Source: an uncultured Bacteroidales bacterium (GTDB lineage Bacteria; Bacteroidota; Bacteroidia; Bacteroidales; Muribaculaceae). Taken from it: DNA of 64,000 bases. The notes below the pieces were generated by a model, which did not search any database, was not told the origin of the DNA, and worked only from the letters and a program-made list of their open reading frames with translations. Positions 30,811 to 38,553 of the stretch are shown here, one piece after another; the stretch's first letter is position 1, and every line of letters starts with the position of its first letter. The stretch spans positions 1 to 64,000 of the forward strand of contig CANPDU010000013.1 in the NCBI GenBank assembly GCA_947573135.1, in the 5' to 3' direction. A program made the translations under genes and the position numbers.

Positions 30811-32181
30811 ATGGCAAAAAAACAGATAAAATCTATGTGGTTTTGCTCCGAATGCGGAGCCGAGTCCGCAAAATGGGAAGGTCGATGCCCCTCATGCGGC
30901 CAATGGAACACTATGGTCGAAGAGAAAGTGGCAGTCGGCCCGTCACGTTCGCCGTCGCCGGTTGCTTCGGCACGTCGCGACAAAGCTCAGGCCGTCAACG
31001 ACATTCAGCCGCTCGACCAACAGCGAGTCATCATGCCGTCGGCCGAGCTCAACCGTGTTCTCGGAGGCGGTCTTGTGGCCGGATCTCTTGTCCTTCTCGG
31101 AGGTGAGCCGGGCATTGGAAAATCTACCCTCGTTCTCCAGAACCTTCTTTCTATCAAGTCTAAGACTATCCTTTACGTCTCCGGCGAGGAAAGCGCAACC
31201 CAGCTTAAGCTTCGCGCCGACCGCATCGGACGCGGCAGCGACAACTGTTTCATCGTCTGTGAGACTTCTCTCGAAAATATATTCGCTCATATCGAGGAAC
31301 TCAACCCCGGTATTCTCGTCGTTGACTCCATTCAGACCATTGCTTCCGACGCTCTCGAGTCAGCCGCCGGCAGCGTCAGCCAGGTCCGCGAATGCGCGGC
31401 CCGACTTCTCGCCTACGCAAAATCGTCGGGTGTGCCCGTACTGCTGATCGGACATATTACTAAAGACGGCTCACTTGCCGGTCCGAAAGTGCTCGAACAC
31501 ATCGTCGACGCCGTTCTTCAGTTCGAGGGCGACAGGCAATATATGTACCGCATTCTGCGTGCCATCAAAAACCGCTTTGGCAGCACATCCGAACTCGGCA
31601 TCTACGAAATGGGGCGCCGCGGTCTGCGCGAAGTGACCAATCCTTCCGAGATGCTTATGTCCCACAGCGACGAGGATCTGTCAGGTGTGTCGGTCGGAGT
31701 GTCTGTCGAAGGCAACCGCCCTTTCCTCATCGAAATACAGGCTCTTGTCAGCACAGCCGCCTACGGCACACCGCAGCGCTCCGTGACCGGCTTCGACAGC
31801 AGGCGCCTAAATATGCTGCTTGCTGTCCTCGAAAAACGTGTCGGTTTCAAACTCGCTCAGAAAGACGTGTTCCTCAACATTGCCGGAGGTCTCAAAGTCA
31901 ACGATCCCGCTCTCGACCTTGCCGTGATCTGCGCCATTCTTTCAAGCAATGTCGACATGGCTGTCGGACGCCGATTCTGCATGGCCGGCGAAGTCGGACT
32001 TACAGGCGAGATTCGCCCTGTCACCCATATCAGCCGACGCATTTCCGAGGCGGCAAAACTCGGCATGACCGACATTATCATCCCCAAAGGAAATCTTAAG
32101 GGAGAGGAGAACCCGCCCGAATCCATCACAATACACGAAGTGGCTAAAGTCGAAGAAGCCTTCCGCACCCTATTTGCGTGA
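30811..32181 (+). CDS. radA: DNA repair protein RadA
   Basis: A 456-residue RecA-like helicase that extends branch migration during recombination. The N-terminal zinc finger is C12-x2-C15 with C26-x2-C29. The Walker A motif GGEPGIGKST is at 97-106. The RadA-specific AIKNRFGSTSELGIYEM stretch (KNRFG motif) and a C-terminal Lon-protease-like domain (GGLKVNDPALDLAVICAIL) are present. The last 12 nt overlap the end of the convergent nhaC-like gene, so there is no room for a separate terminator. Confidence 0.97.
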   Translation: MAKKQIKSMWFCSECGAESAKWEGRCPSCGQWNTMVEEKVAVGPSRSPSPVASARRDKAQAVNDIQPLDQQRVIMPSAELNRVLGGGLVAGSLVLLGGEPGIGKSTLVLQNLLSIKSKTILYVSGEESATQLKLRADRIGRGSDNCFIVCETSLENIFAHIEELNPGILVVDSIQTIASDALESAAGSVSQVRECAARLLAYAKSSGVPVLLIGHITKDGSLAGPKVLEHIVDAVLQFEGDRQYMYRILRAIKNRFGSTSELGIYEMGRRGLREVTNPSEMLMSHSDEDLSGVSVGVSVEGNRPFLIEIQALVSTAAYGTPQRSVTGFDSRRLNMLLAVLEKRVGFKLAQKDVFLNIAGGLKVNDPALDLAVICAILSSNVDMAVGRRFCMAGEVGLTGEIRPVTHISRRISEAAKLGMTDIIIPKGNLKGEENPPESITIHEVAKVEEAFRTLFA

Positions 32182-33510
32182 CGTGAATGCTATCCCGGCC
32201 GCTACCGTGGCGGCAAGCGCCCACGGATAATAGAGATACGGCCACGGATCGCCGGGCGACATTTCTGCAAGCCCGGCGGCGAGAAGCGCCTGCGCGCCGT
32301 ATGGCAGCAGACACTGAGTGATGCACGAACATGTATCAAGCAGACTCGCAGTCCGCGCGCCGCTGACACCATACTTATCTGCTATTTTCTTGGCCAGAGA
32401 TCCGACCGTCAGGATCGCGACCGTATTGTTTGCCGTACACACATTGACTGCCGACACCAGAGCGGCTATCGACACTTTTGCGCCGCGCGCTCCGTGAATC
32501 CGCCCAGTAAGCTGTTGCAGCAGAAAATCTATGCCTCCCGTCGACTTTATGATGCCGAGCATTCCGGCCGCGAGAAGCGTCACTATAATAAGTTCGCCCA
32601 TCGAGTCAATCCCCTCGCCCATATATCCGGCCAGATCAAGCAGCTGATATCCTTCCGCGAGACAGGCGATAAGCAGAGCCGATACGATTCCCAGCACGAG
32701 CACTATCAGTACATTCAGTCCGGCAATAGCCGTAACTATGACAAGCAGATAAGGCACAAGAAGGAGTGCGCTTGAAGTTTCGCCGGATCCGCTGCTCACA
32801 GTTTCGGCCGCCGCGCCCCCGGCGCCCGTCAGGCCAAGCAGCGCATAGACCGCAAGCGCGACCACGGCCGCCGGCAGTGCGACACGCAGATTCGCCTTGA
32901 ATTTGACATTCATTGCCACATCCTGAGTCCGCGTCGCCGCCACTGTCGTATCCGAGATAAACGACAGATTGTCACCGAAAAACGCGCCGCCGAGAACCGC
33001 TGCGACAAACATTGCTCCGTTGCCGCCTCCGGTGTTAGCAAGATCGACGGCCAGCGGAGTCAGAGCGACCACAGTGCCGACCGACGTTCCGATCGAAAGT
33101 GATATCAGACATGCCGCCAGAAAAATTCCCGGCAGTAAAAGCTGGTGAGGCAGATAGTTGAGCACTACATTAACCGTCGCGTCAACAGCGCCGATCTCTT
33201 TGGCCAGCGTTGCAAAGGCGCCGGCAAGGATAAATATCCATATCATATATATAATACCCGGATTTCCGGCCGACTTCGACATCGTTTCGATTCTCGCGCT
33301 CAGCGGCTTGCCGCTGTCTGTCACTATCGCCCATAACGAAGCCGCGACGAAAGCCACTGATATAGGCATAGCGTAAAAGTCGCCCGAACATAACGACACC
33401 ACAAGATACAGCACCAGAAACACCGCTATCGGCGACAGTGCCCGCAATCCGTTTCTTACGCTGATATGGCGCAAACTGTTTATTGATTTATTGTTATCCG
33501 GAATATTCAT
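32170..33510 (-). CDS. NhaC-family Na+/H+ antiporter
   Basis: A 446-residue inner-membrane protein with about 11 helices. Family features are the double domain with the SLSIGTSVGTVVALTPLAVDLA segment (about 135-156), FFGDNLSFISDTTVAATRTQ (about 176-195) and the second-half NTVAILTVGSLAKKIADKYG. It should exchange cytoplasmic sodium, or a small organic anion, for protons. The gene stands alone, with a promoter-like box directly upstream, and its end overlaps radA by 12 nt. Confidence 0.88.
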   Translation of the reverse strand: MNIPDNNKSINSLRHISVRNGLRALSPIAVFLVLYLVVSLCSGDFYAMPISVAFVAASLWAIVTDSGKPLSARIETMSKSAGNPGIIYMIWIFILAGAFATLAKEIGAVDATVNVVLNYLPHQLLLPGIFLAACLISLSIGTSVGTVVALTPLAVDLANTGGGNGAMFVAAVLGGAFFGDNLSFISDTTVAATRTQDVAMNVKFKANLRVALPAAVVALAVYALLGLTGAGGAAAETVSSGSGETSSALLLVPYLLVIVTAIAGLNVLIVLVLGIVSALLIACLAEGYQLLDLAGYMGEGIDSMGELIIVTLLAAGMLGIIKSTGGIDFLLQQLTGRIHGARGAKVSIAALVSAVNVCTANNTVAILTVGSLAKKIADKYGVSGARTASLLDTCSCITQCLLPYGAQALLAAGLAEMSPGDPWPYLYYPWALAATVAAGIAFTSRK

Positions 33511-33521
33511 ATTTTACCATG

Positions 33522-33529
33522 CAAAATTA
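33522..33529 (-). promoter_or_regulatory. -7 element of the nhaC-like gene
   Basis: The minus strand reads TAATTTTGC. The ATG (33510) begins 11 nt after the element, so only a few leader nucleotides are expected. No -33 box was found. Confidence 0.5.
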
Positions 33530-33587
33530 AACATTTTTTCCGATTAAACGCTCAACATTCACCGTCTTCAATTCGTTTAGCCATCGA

Positions 33588-33611
33588 AGCACCGGTGATT
33601 GATGCGGTGCT
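33588..33611. repeat. Short inverted repeat upstream of nhaC-like gene
   Basis: AGCACCG (33588-33594) and CGGTGCT (33605-33611) form a 7-bp perfect stem with a 10-nt loop. It is located 78 nt upstream of the nhaC-like start. It may be an operator or part of the 3' end of the glucosaminidase transcript. Confidence 0.4.
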
Positions 33612-33654
33612 CCCGACCTCTTCAAGATGGTTGAATGTTATATAATTCTGCAAG

Positions 33655-33680
33655 ATTGCTCCGCCCCTGCGCGGAGCAAT
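33655..33680 (-). terminator. Hairpin terminator after the glucosaminidase gene
   Basis: A perfect 10-bp stem (33655-33664 and 33671-33680, ATTGCTCCGC/GCGGAGCAAT) with a 6-nt loop lies 18 nt past the stop codon on the minus strand. The T run is weak in either direction, as often in Bacteroidetes. Confidence 0.65.
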
Positions 33681-33698
33681 TTTGATTCCTTGCGCGGC

Positions 33699-34355
33699 TT
33701 ACTCGTCTGAAAAGCCGAGCAACATTTCGTAGAGCTTCAGTATTCGCTTCCCGTAGTGGGAATTCTGGGCCCAGCGCCCCGCGAGATCATGCCACGTCGT
33801 CGCCGATCCGCGTCTGACCGCGCCGAACCGCGGATCCACAAGCGACTCCCCTTCCGGCAGATCAATATGACCTTTCTTACAATCGACCGCATAGGCATAG
33901 AGATGCTGCAGGTGCGCCCTGACGCCGTCTCCGACCGACGGAAAACTGGCTCCGCGGCGGCCTAACTTCACGACTCCCAGCCCGCAGTAATTATGATCGT
34001 CGGCCGTCATCGCCGTGCCACCGTTGAACCTGAACCACCCCGTCTCGACAATCGCCTGACAGAATGCCACATCGCCGCGCACACCATATATGCGCCCGAT
34101 CTCGACATAAGCCTCGGCTATCGAGTGGTCGAAATCCGGATTATGGCGTCTCACGAAAGCCGTCATCATCTCAGCGCTGACCCTCATCTCGCCGCATATC
34201 GAAAGACCGTCCGACACATCATCAAAATCCATCCCGCAGATAGCCTCCTCGATAGCATCATCAAGAAGATCAGCCTGTCCGCAGACATCCGCCGTGCCAC
34301 AAAACAGAACGGCACAGACCGCCACCAACCTTATATATCGTCCTAAAAAACACAT
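33699..34355 (-). CDS. Exported glucosaminidase (peptidoglycan hydrolase)
   Basis: About 218 residues from the ATG at 34355; a TTG four codons upstream is a less likely start and lies in the promoter box. Signal peptide 1-26 ends near ADVCGQ. The glucosaminidase domain (pfam01832 type) shows the catalytic glutamate in FCQAIVETGWFRFNG and the following NYCGLGVVKLG and GVRAHLQHLYAYA segments. It should cut the glycan strands of peptidoglycan in the periplasm. It is a single-domain enzyme with no wall-binding repeats. Confidence 0.88.
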   Translation of the reverse strand: MCFLGRYIRLVAVCAVLFCGTADVCGQADLLDDAIEEAICGMDFDDVSDGLSICGEMRVSAEMMTAFVRRHNPDFDHSIAEAYVEIGRIYGVRGDVAFCQAIVETGWFRFNGGTAMTADDHNYCGLGVVKLGRRGASFPSVGDGVRAHLQHLYAYAVDCKKGHIDLPEGESLVDPRFGAVRRGSATTWHDLAGRWAQNSHYGKRILKLYEMLLGFSDE

Positions 34356-34364
34356 AACACCCTG

Positions 34365-34372
34365 CAAAGATA
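34365..34372 (-). promoter_or_regulatory. -7 element of the glucosaminidase gene
   Basis: The minus strand reads TATCTTTGC, an exact TAnnTTTG match, with the ATG 9 nt beyond it. This would give an almost leaderless mRNA. Confidence 0.5.
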
Positions 34373-34451
34373 ATCCATTTTTCCCTCACAACCCACCCCC
34401 ACCCTCCAAAAAAGCAAATCCCCGTCCCCCAAACTCCACCTCGCCCAACCT

Positions 34452-34533
34452 GTCCGACCCTGTCCGAAAAGTCCGACTCGTCCGAAAAGTCCGACCCGTC
34501 CGACCCGTCCGACCCGTCCGACCCTCTCCGACT
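34452..34533. repeat. Nine-bp tandem array of GTCCGAnnn units
   Basis: About nine consecutive 9-bp units start GTCCGA (GTCCGACCC, GTCCGAAAA, GTCCGACTC). One extra T interrupts the register after the first unit, and the final unit is altered. It lies between the glucosaminidase and BspA-like genes. A second, shorter set with the same words lies at 38249-38301, so the two arrays bracket the BspA-like gene. Between 34373 and 34451 I see only C-rich DNA without a feature. Confidence 0.8.
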
Positions 34534-34600
34534 CGTCCCCCGGGAAAAAGCCCCCGCGAGATTATTGCCCCAAAATTTCACCAATCCCGAATATTTTCAC

Positions 34601-34608
34601 TAACTTTG
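34601..34608 (+). promoter_or_regulatory. Promoter before the BspA-like gene
   Basis: TAACTTTGC fits TAnnTTTG; TTTC (34576-34579) sits 21 nt upstream as a near-match to the -33 box. The start is predicted near 34614, which would give a leader of about 340 nt. Confidence 0.6.
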
Positions 34609-34613
34609 CATCG

Positions 34614-34953
34614 CAGACCCAAATCTGCAACTACATAATTTTGAAAGCGTTTACTCGGCGCTCGTTCTTGGCTTGTTGAAACTTCGCAAACTTCAGTCTT
34701 CGTCAGGAATGCGGCAGACGGTAGATGCCTTGTTGGATATGTATATCCGCCCGAGCACGGTGGCGTCCCCACTGTTGCCAAGCTTATATTCATATTCCGC
34801 GTGAGGCTTCTGCTCTTTTGCCCGTTCTACGAAGATGGGCAATGCGAAGGCCTCAACAAGCAGAGCGGACAAAAAGTACAGATTCTCACGCTTTTTTGCA
34901 TATAGTAACCCCCATGAATTCGGAGAATCTATAGTGGATCGAATTGTATCCTT
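34614..34953 (+). other. Long leader of the BspA-like gene; stop-free frame without start
   Basis: This is 340 nt between the promoter box and the ATG at 34954. One frame is open from the TGA at about 34639 to the TAG at about 34906 (near 87 codons) but has no ATG. Its peptide would include SWLVETSQTSVFVRNAADG. From memory, similar peptides occur as small predicted proteins in several Bacteroidales genomes, which suggests a dispersed leader sequence and not a private UTR; this could not be checked here. It may be the remnant of a gene or a structured regulatory leader. Confidence 0.45.
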
Positions 34954-37900
34954 ATGTATGTAAAGACCTTTTATCTAAGAGCGAAGACCTGCCTGACCCT
35001 GCTGCTCGTCGCGTTGTGTTCGTTGCCATCGTTCGCCGATGTCACCCTCGACCAGCTCGAATTTACATTAAACAATGATGGAACCGGCTACACCGTCCGC
35101 AAAAAAGAAGGAGCCACCCTCGAAGGCGCCCTCACAATCCCCGAAATCTACAACGGCCTCCCCATCACAGAAATCGGCATTAGCGCATTTTACGGCTGTA
35201 AAAAGATTACTGAAATCGTCATCCCGAATTCTGTCACTTCAATCGGAAACAGCGCATTCGATAGTTGTAGTTCCCTATCTAAAATTAACATTCCGAACTC
35301 TGTAACTTCTATAGGTGATTGGGCATTTGGCGTTTGTACTTCCCTCTCTGAAATAAACATTCCCAATTCTGTCACAACAATCGGAAGCTACGCATTCAGA
35401 AGTTGCAGTTCCCTATCTAAAATCAATATTCCCAATTCTGTAACCTATATTGGGGAAGAAGCATTTGCATATAGTGGTCTCAGAAGCCTGATTATTCCAC
35501 CGTCTGTCATCAAGATAGGAAATTATGTAGCAGGAAATTACGGCAACGTCAAGATTGCTTATCCCGAAGGTCTAAATTACGAAGTGGGAGATAACTGGAT
35601 TAAGCCTATCCAATATCCTCGCAATGCAATTATTGAGAATGGTGTTATCTATGACGCAGACAAGACAAAACTTTATTTCGCTGATGCACTATACCAAGGT
35701 GATTATATAATTCCGAGTACAGTTACAGAAATAGGCGACTATGCCTTAGCAAATTGTAATTTCGCTGAAATGCTAATTCCACCATCCGTTTTAACAGCCG
35801 GAGACAATTCATTCTTTACGACATTCATTAAGAAAACCGCATTCCCGGAAAAGTTTGCCAAAATATTGGATAACGCCGCCGATCCGGCTCGCATCAGTAT
35901 CCCCTATCCTGATGATTGCATCGAGTCCGGCGGCATGATTTATTCTCCCGATAAATCTGTTCTCTATTTTGCCCCCTCTGCTTTGACCGGTGAATACACA
36001 GTGCCGACCGAACTGAAAGAGATAGGAAATTATGCGTTTGCCTATTGCGATTCTATTTCGAGCATTAAGGCGCTCCCGACCGTTCCGCCAACGCTTGGCA
36101 GCGATAATTTTACCAATCTTTTTGATAAAATCCCTCTCGAAGTCTCTACTGCATCTCGCGGCTCCTATGCTAACGCCGAAGGCTGGGGAAAATTCATTAA
36201 CATTGAAAACCGTATCGTCGAGGATGGCGACAGCATCGAAGTCATCAACGAAAAAGCCGGCGATCTAATAAAAGGCATCGATCGCTCGAAACTCGATAAA
36301 TATGTAAGCCTCAAGATCTCGGGACCGATCAACAGCGCCGACCTCATCATGATCAACCGTATGCCGAATCTTTTGTCTATCGACATGAGCGACGCCACCG
36401 TCGAGGCATCCGATCGATATTATTATCAGCTAGACGGTGTCAATTATTACACTGCCGATGACCGTCTCGGCAGCTATTGGTTCAACGCTATCGCTCCTGT
36501 CGAAGTCCGGCTCCCGTCTGTCTCGGCTCTTGACCAAAACGCTCTCCGCAACAACGCCATCGAATCGCTTACCATACCCGGCACGGTGCAGTCTATTGCA
36601 TCCTCAGCTCTGGCAGGAAACCGCCTGAAAACAGTAATTCTCGAAGCCGGCGAAGGTGCCATATCATGCAGTTCAGATAATTATCTGCTCAATCAGCCTA
36701 TCGACAGCGTTGTCTACAACCGCCCCGTCAGCTCGGCGATATTCTCAGGTTGCAAATCGCTCCGGCACCTGACAATCGGCGAAAGCATCACCGAAATAGG
36801 CCCAAGCGCGTTCAGCGGTTGTATCGGCCTGACTGATATCACAATCCCGGCATCAGTTTCATTCATCGGCTCACAGGCTTTCCAGTCATGCTCCCGCATC
36901 AAGAACCTCTCTTTACCCGAATCCCTTGTGACTATCGGCTCTCAGGCTTTCCAAAACTGTTCGTCTCTTGAAAAGCTCGTTCTGCCCGAATCCGTGACCT
37001 CGATCGGAGCCGGAGCCTTCCGCAGCTGCACAAGCCTCGACTCTTTGATTATCCCCGAATCAATCACTACCGTCAGTGATGAGACTTTCGCCGCTTGCAC
37101 GGGTTTGAGATCTGTTGTAATTCCCAACTCTGTCAATTCGATAATGAGCAACGCATTCAACGGTTGCTCGTCTCTGACCGAAATCGAGTTCCCTTCTTCT
37201 CTCAACACTATTGCCAGCTATGCTTTTGCTTGGTGCACGGGGCTAAAAAGCGTCATAATTCCTAATTCGGTCAATTCGCTCTACGGCAATCCTTTCACCG
37301 CTTGTTCGGGTCTTATCAAAAGCGCCTACCCCGACAACTTGGCCAATCCGTTCAGCGACGGCATTTCGGTTGCTTATCCTAAAACCGGTTCTGTTATCGA
37401 AAACGGCTGGATATTCAGCGCAGATTCGACTGCCTTATATTTTGCGCCTGTCGATCTCGCTGGTGAGTATTCTATTCCTGAAAAAGTTTCGGCTGTGAAC
37501 CGCTCCGCGTTCAGCGGTTGCTCTGAATTAGAGTCCGTCATCATTCCGCCGTCCGTCACGCAGATAAGGGACAATGCATTCAGCCGGTGCGACAAGCTTT
37601 CGTCTGTCAATATATCTGATATGGCCGCATGGTGCAACATCACTTTCAGTAATGCCGAGGCCAACCCTCTCCTGACCGCCCATAGTCTCGTACTCGACAG
37701 CGTAGAAGTAATCAATCTTGTTATACCGGCAGGCATACAACGTATCAACGACTACTCGTTTGCCGGGGGCAGCAACTTAAGAAGTGTATCTATCAGCGAG
37801 GAAATTGAATCTATCGGCATTGGCGCATTCAGCGGCTGCACTTCGATCGACTCCATCAGTTGCTTCCCCGCCACGCCGCCGGCCCTCGTCAACGAATCGT

Positions 37901-38163
37901 TCGACGCTTCGCTCTACGACACAGCCCAATTAGTCGTTCCCGAAGACAGCGAACTCGACTATTATCTCCATGCAATCTGGGGCAAATTCATAAAGATCAA
38001 AGGCACTGACCTCTCCGGCATCGAAGAGATAATCTGCGATAACGACGACACTCCTTATGAACTCTATAATCTTCAGGGTGTGAGAGTAGATCGCGACAAC
38101 GTAACACCCGGCATCTATATAAGACGCCAAGGCAATAAATCAACAAAGATATACATGAGATAA
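34954..38163 (+). CDS. BspA-like leucine-rich-repeat surface protein
   Basis: A 1069-residue exported protein with a signal peptide (1-28, ending LPSFAD). It has many LRR_5 (BspA/TpLRR) repeats of about 23 residues with the pattern ITEIVIPNSVTSIGNSAFDSC. The repeats fall in two blocks (about 45-420 and 520-1000) with a non-repeat region near 425-520. The C-terminal about 35 residues (DTPYELYNLQGVRVDRDN, then PGIYIRRQGN) look like the short sorting-type tail seen on secreted Bacteroidales proteins. Such proteins bind host or bacterial surfaces in known cases. At DNA level the first block has near-identical repeats, so the copy number may vary by recombination. A terminator follows. Confidence 0.92.
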   Translation: MYVKTFYLRAKTCLTLLLVALCSLPSFADVTLDQLEFTLNNDGTGYTVRKKEGATLEGALTIPEIYNGLPITEIGISAFYGCKKITEIVIPNSVTSIGNSAFDSCSSLSKINIPNSVTSIGDWAFGVCTSLSEINIPNSVTTIGSYAFRSCSSLSKINIPNSVTYIGEEAFAYSGLRSLIIPPSVIKIGNYVAGNYGNVKIAYPEGLNYEVGDNWIKPIQYPRNAIIENGVIYDADKTKLYFADALYQGDYIIPSTVTEIGDYALANCNFAEMLIPPSVLTAGDNSFFTTFIKKTAFPEKFAKILDNAADPARISIPYPDDCIESGGMIYSPDKSVLYFAPSALTGEYTVPTELKEIGNYAFAYCDSISSIKALPTVPPTLGSDNFTNLFDKIPLEVSTASRGSYANAEGWGKFINIENRIVEDGDSIEVINEKAGDLIKGIDRSKLDKYVSLKISGPINSADLIMINRMPNLLSIDMSDATVEASDRYYYQLDGVNYYTADDRLGSYWFNAIAPVEVRLPSVSALDQNALRNNAIESLTIPGTVQSIASSALAGNRLKTVILEAGEGAISCSSDNYLLNQPIDSVVYNRPVSSAIFSGCKSLRHLTIGESITEIGPSAFSGCIGLTDITIPASVSFIGSQAFQSCSRIKNLSLPESLVTIGSQAFQNCSSLEKLVLPESVTSIGAGAFRSCTSLDSLIIPESITTVSDETFAACTGLRSVVIPNSVNSIMSNAFNGCSSLTEIEFPSSLNTIASYAFAWCTGLKSVIIPNSVNSLYGNPFTACSGLIKSAYPDNLANPFSDGISVAYPKTGSVIENGWIFSADSTALYFAPVDLAGEYSIPEKVSAVNRSAFSGCSELESVIIPPSVTQIRDNAFSRCDKLSSVNISDMAAWCNITFSNAEANPLLTAHSLVLDSVEVINLVIPAGIQRINDYSFAGGSNLRSVSISEEIESIGIGAFSGCTSIDSISCFPATPPALVNESFDASLYDTAQLVVPEDSELDYYLHAIWGKFIKIKGTDLSGIEEIICDNDDTPYELYNLQGVRVDRDNVTPGIYIRRQGNKSTKIYMR

Positions 38164-38192
38164 CGGCACTGGCAAACACACAAATACCCCCC

Positions 38193-38230
38193 AAGCGCAT
38201 TTCGGCACATCCCCCGGAATGCGCTTTTTT
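38193..38230 (+). terminator. Terminator of the BspA-like gene
   Basis: AAGCGCATT (38193-38201) pairs with AATGCGCTT (38219-38227), with extra C/G pairs near the loop, and T6 follows (38225-38230). It begins 30 nt after the stop codon. Confidence 0.85.
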
Positions 38231-38248
38231 ATCACCACCATCCCCAAT

Positions 38249-38301
38249 GTCCGCCCGAAAAGTCCGACCTGTCCGACCCCGTCCGAAAAGTCCGCCCCGT
38301 C
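38249..38301. repeat. Second GTCCGA-type repeat cluster
   Basis: Five GTCCG words in 53 bp, with the same GTCCGAAAA and GTCCGACC units as the array at 34452-34533 but less regular spacing. It lies between the terminator of the BspA-like gene and the terminator of the minus-strand RNA. Confidence 0.65.
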
Positions 38302-38309
38302 TTTGACAA

Positions 38310-38520
38310 TAAAAAAACCGTGAGCCGGGCAATAAACCCGACTCACGGTCACGTTTCAACTATTTATTTATGAGAGCCTCCGATCCCAGTTTCACAACCC
38401 GGAGGGGAGGACGAGGGATGCTGAATATTAGAGCGCGTCTCTATAAAAGTCTTTACGCTTTGTTTATATAACGTTTCACGCTCTCTAACAGCCCTCGCCA
38501 ACCCGCTAAAAGAGATTAAT
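38310..38520 (-). ncRNA. Candidate structured small RNA with own terminator
   Basis: Read on the minus strand, this gap holds three successive structures. The first is a long rod (38497-38412; CCCTCG/CGAGGG, CAG/CTG and CTCTAA/TTAGAG pairs, with an inner TATAAA/TTTATA stem). The second is a hairpin (CGGAGG 38400-38405 with CCTCCG 38377-38382). The third is a strong terminator stem (38317-38349) followed by seven T. A box reading TAATCTTTGC (38526-38534; one base longer than TAnnTTTG) lies at the 5' side, overlapping the sequence just after the recQ stop. Length about 200 nt and the rod with an internal bulge recall 6S RNA, but I cannot assign a family. It may instead be a long recQ 3' UTR. 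Confidence 0.45.
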
Positions 38521-38553
38521 TTATGCAAAGATTAGCCACTGACGGCCTATGTT

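Noticed and set aside
30799-30812. TAAGAGCTTATTA before radA as another MITE end
   Set aside because: Only about 10 bases match and no partner end or duplication is present; compatible with chance.
34452-34533. Possible CRISPR array
   Set aside because: Nine-bp tandem units without spacers and no cas genes in the window.
34270-34584. Minus-strand open frame with GSDGSDGSDFSDESD repeat
   Set aside because: The peptide repeat only reflects the 9-bp GTCCGA array, and the frame runs into the glucosaminidase gene in a different phase.
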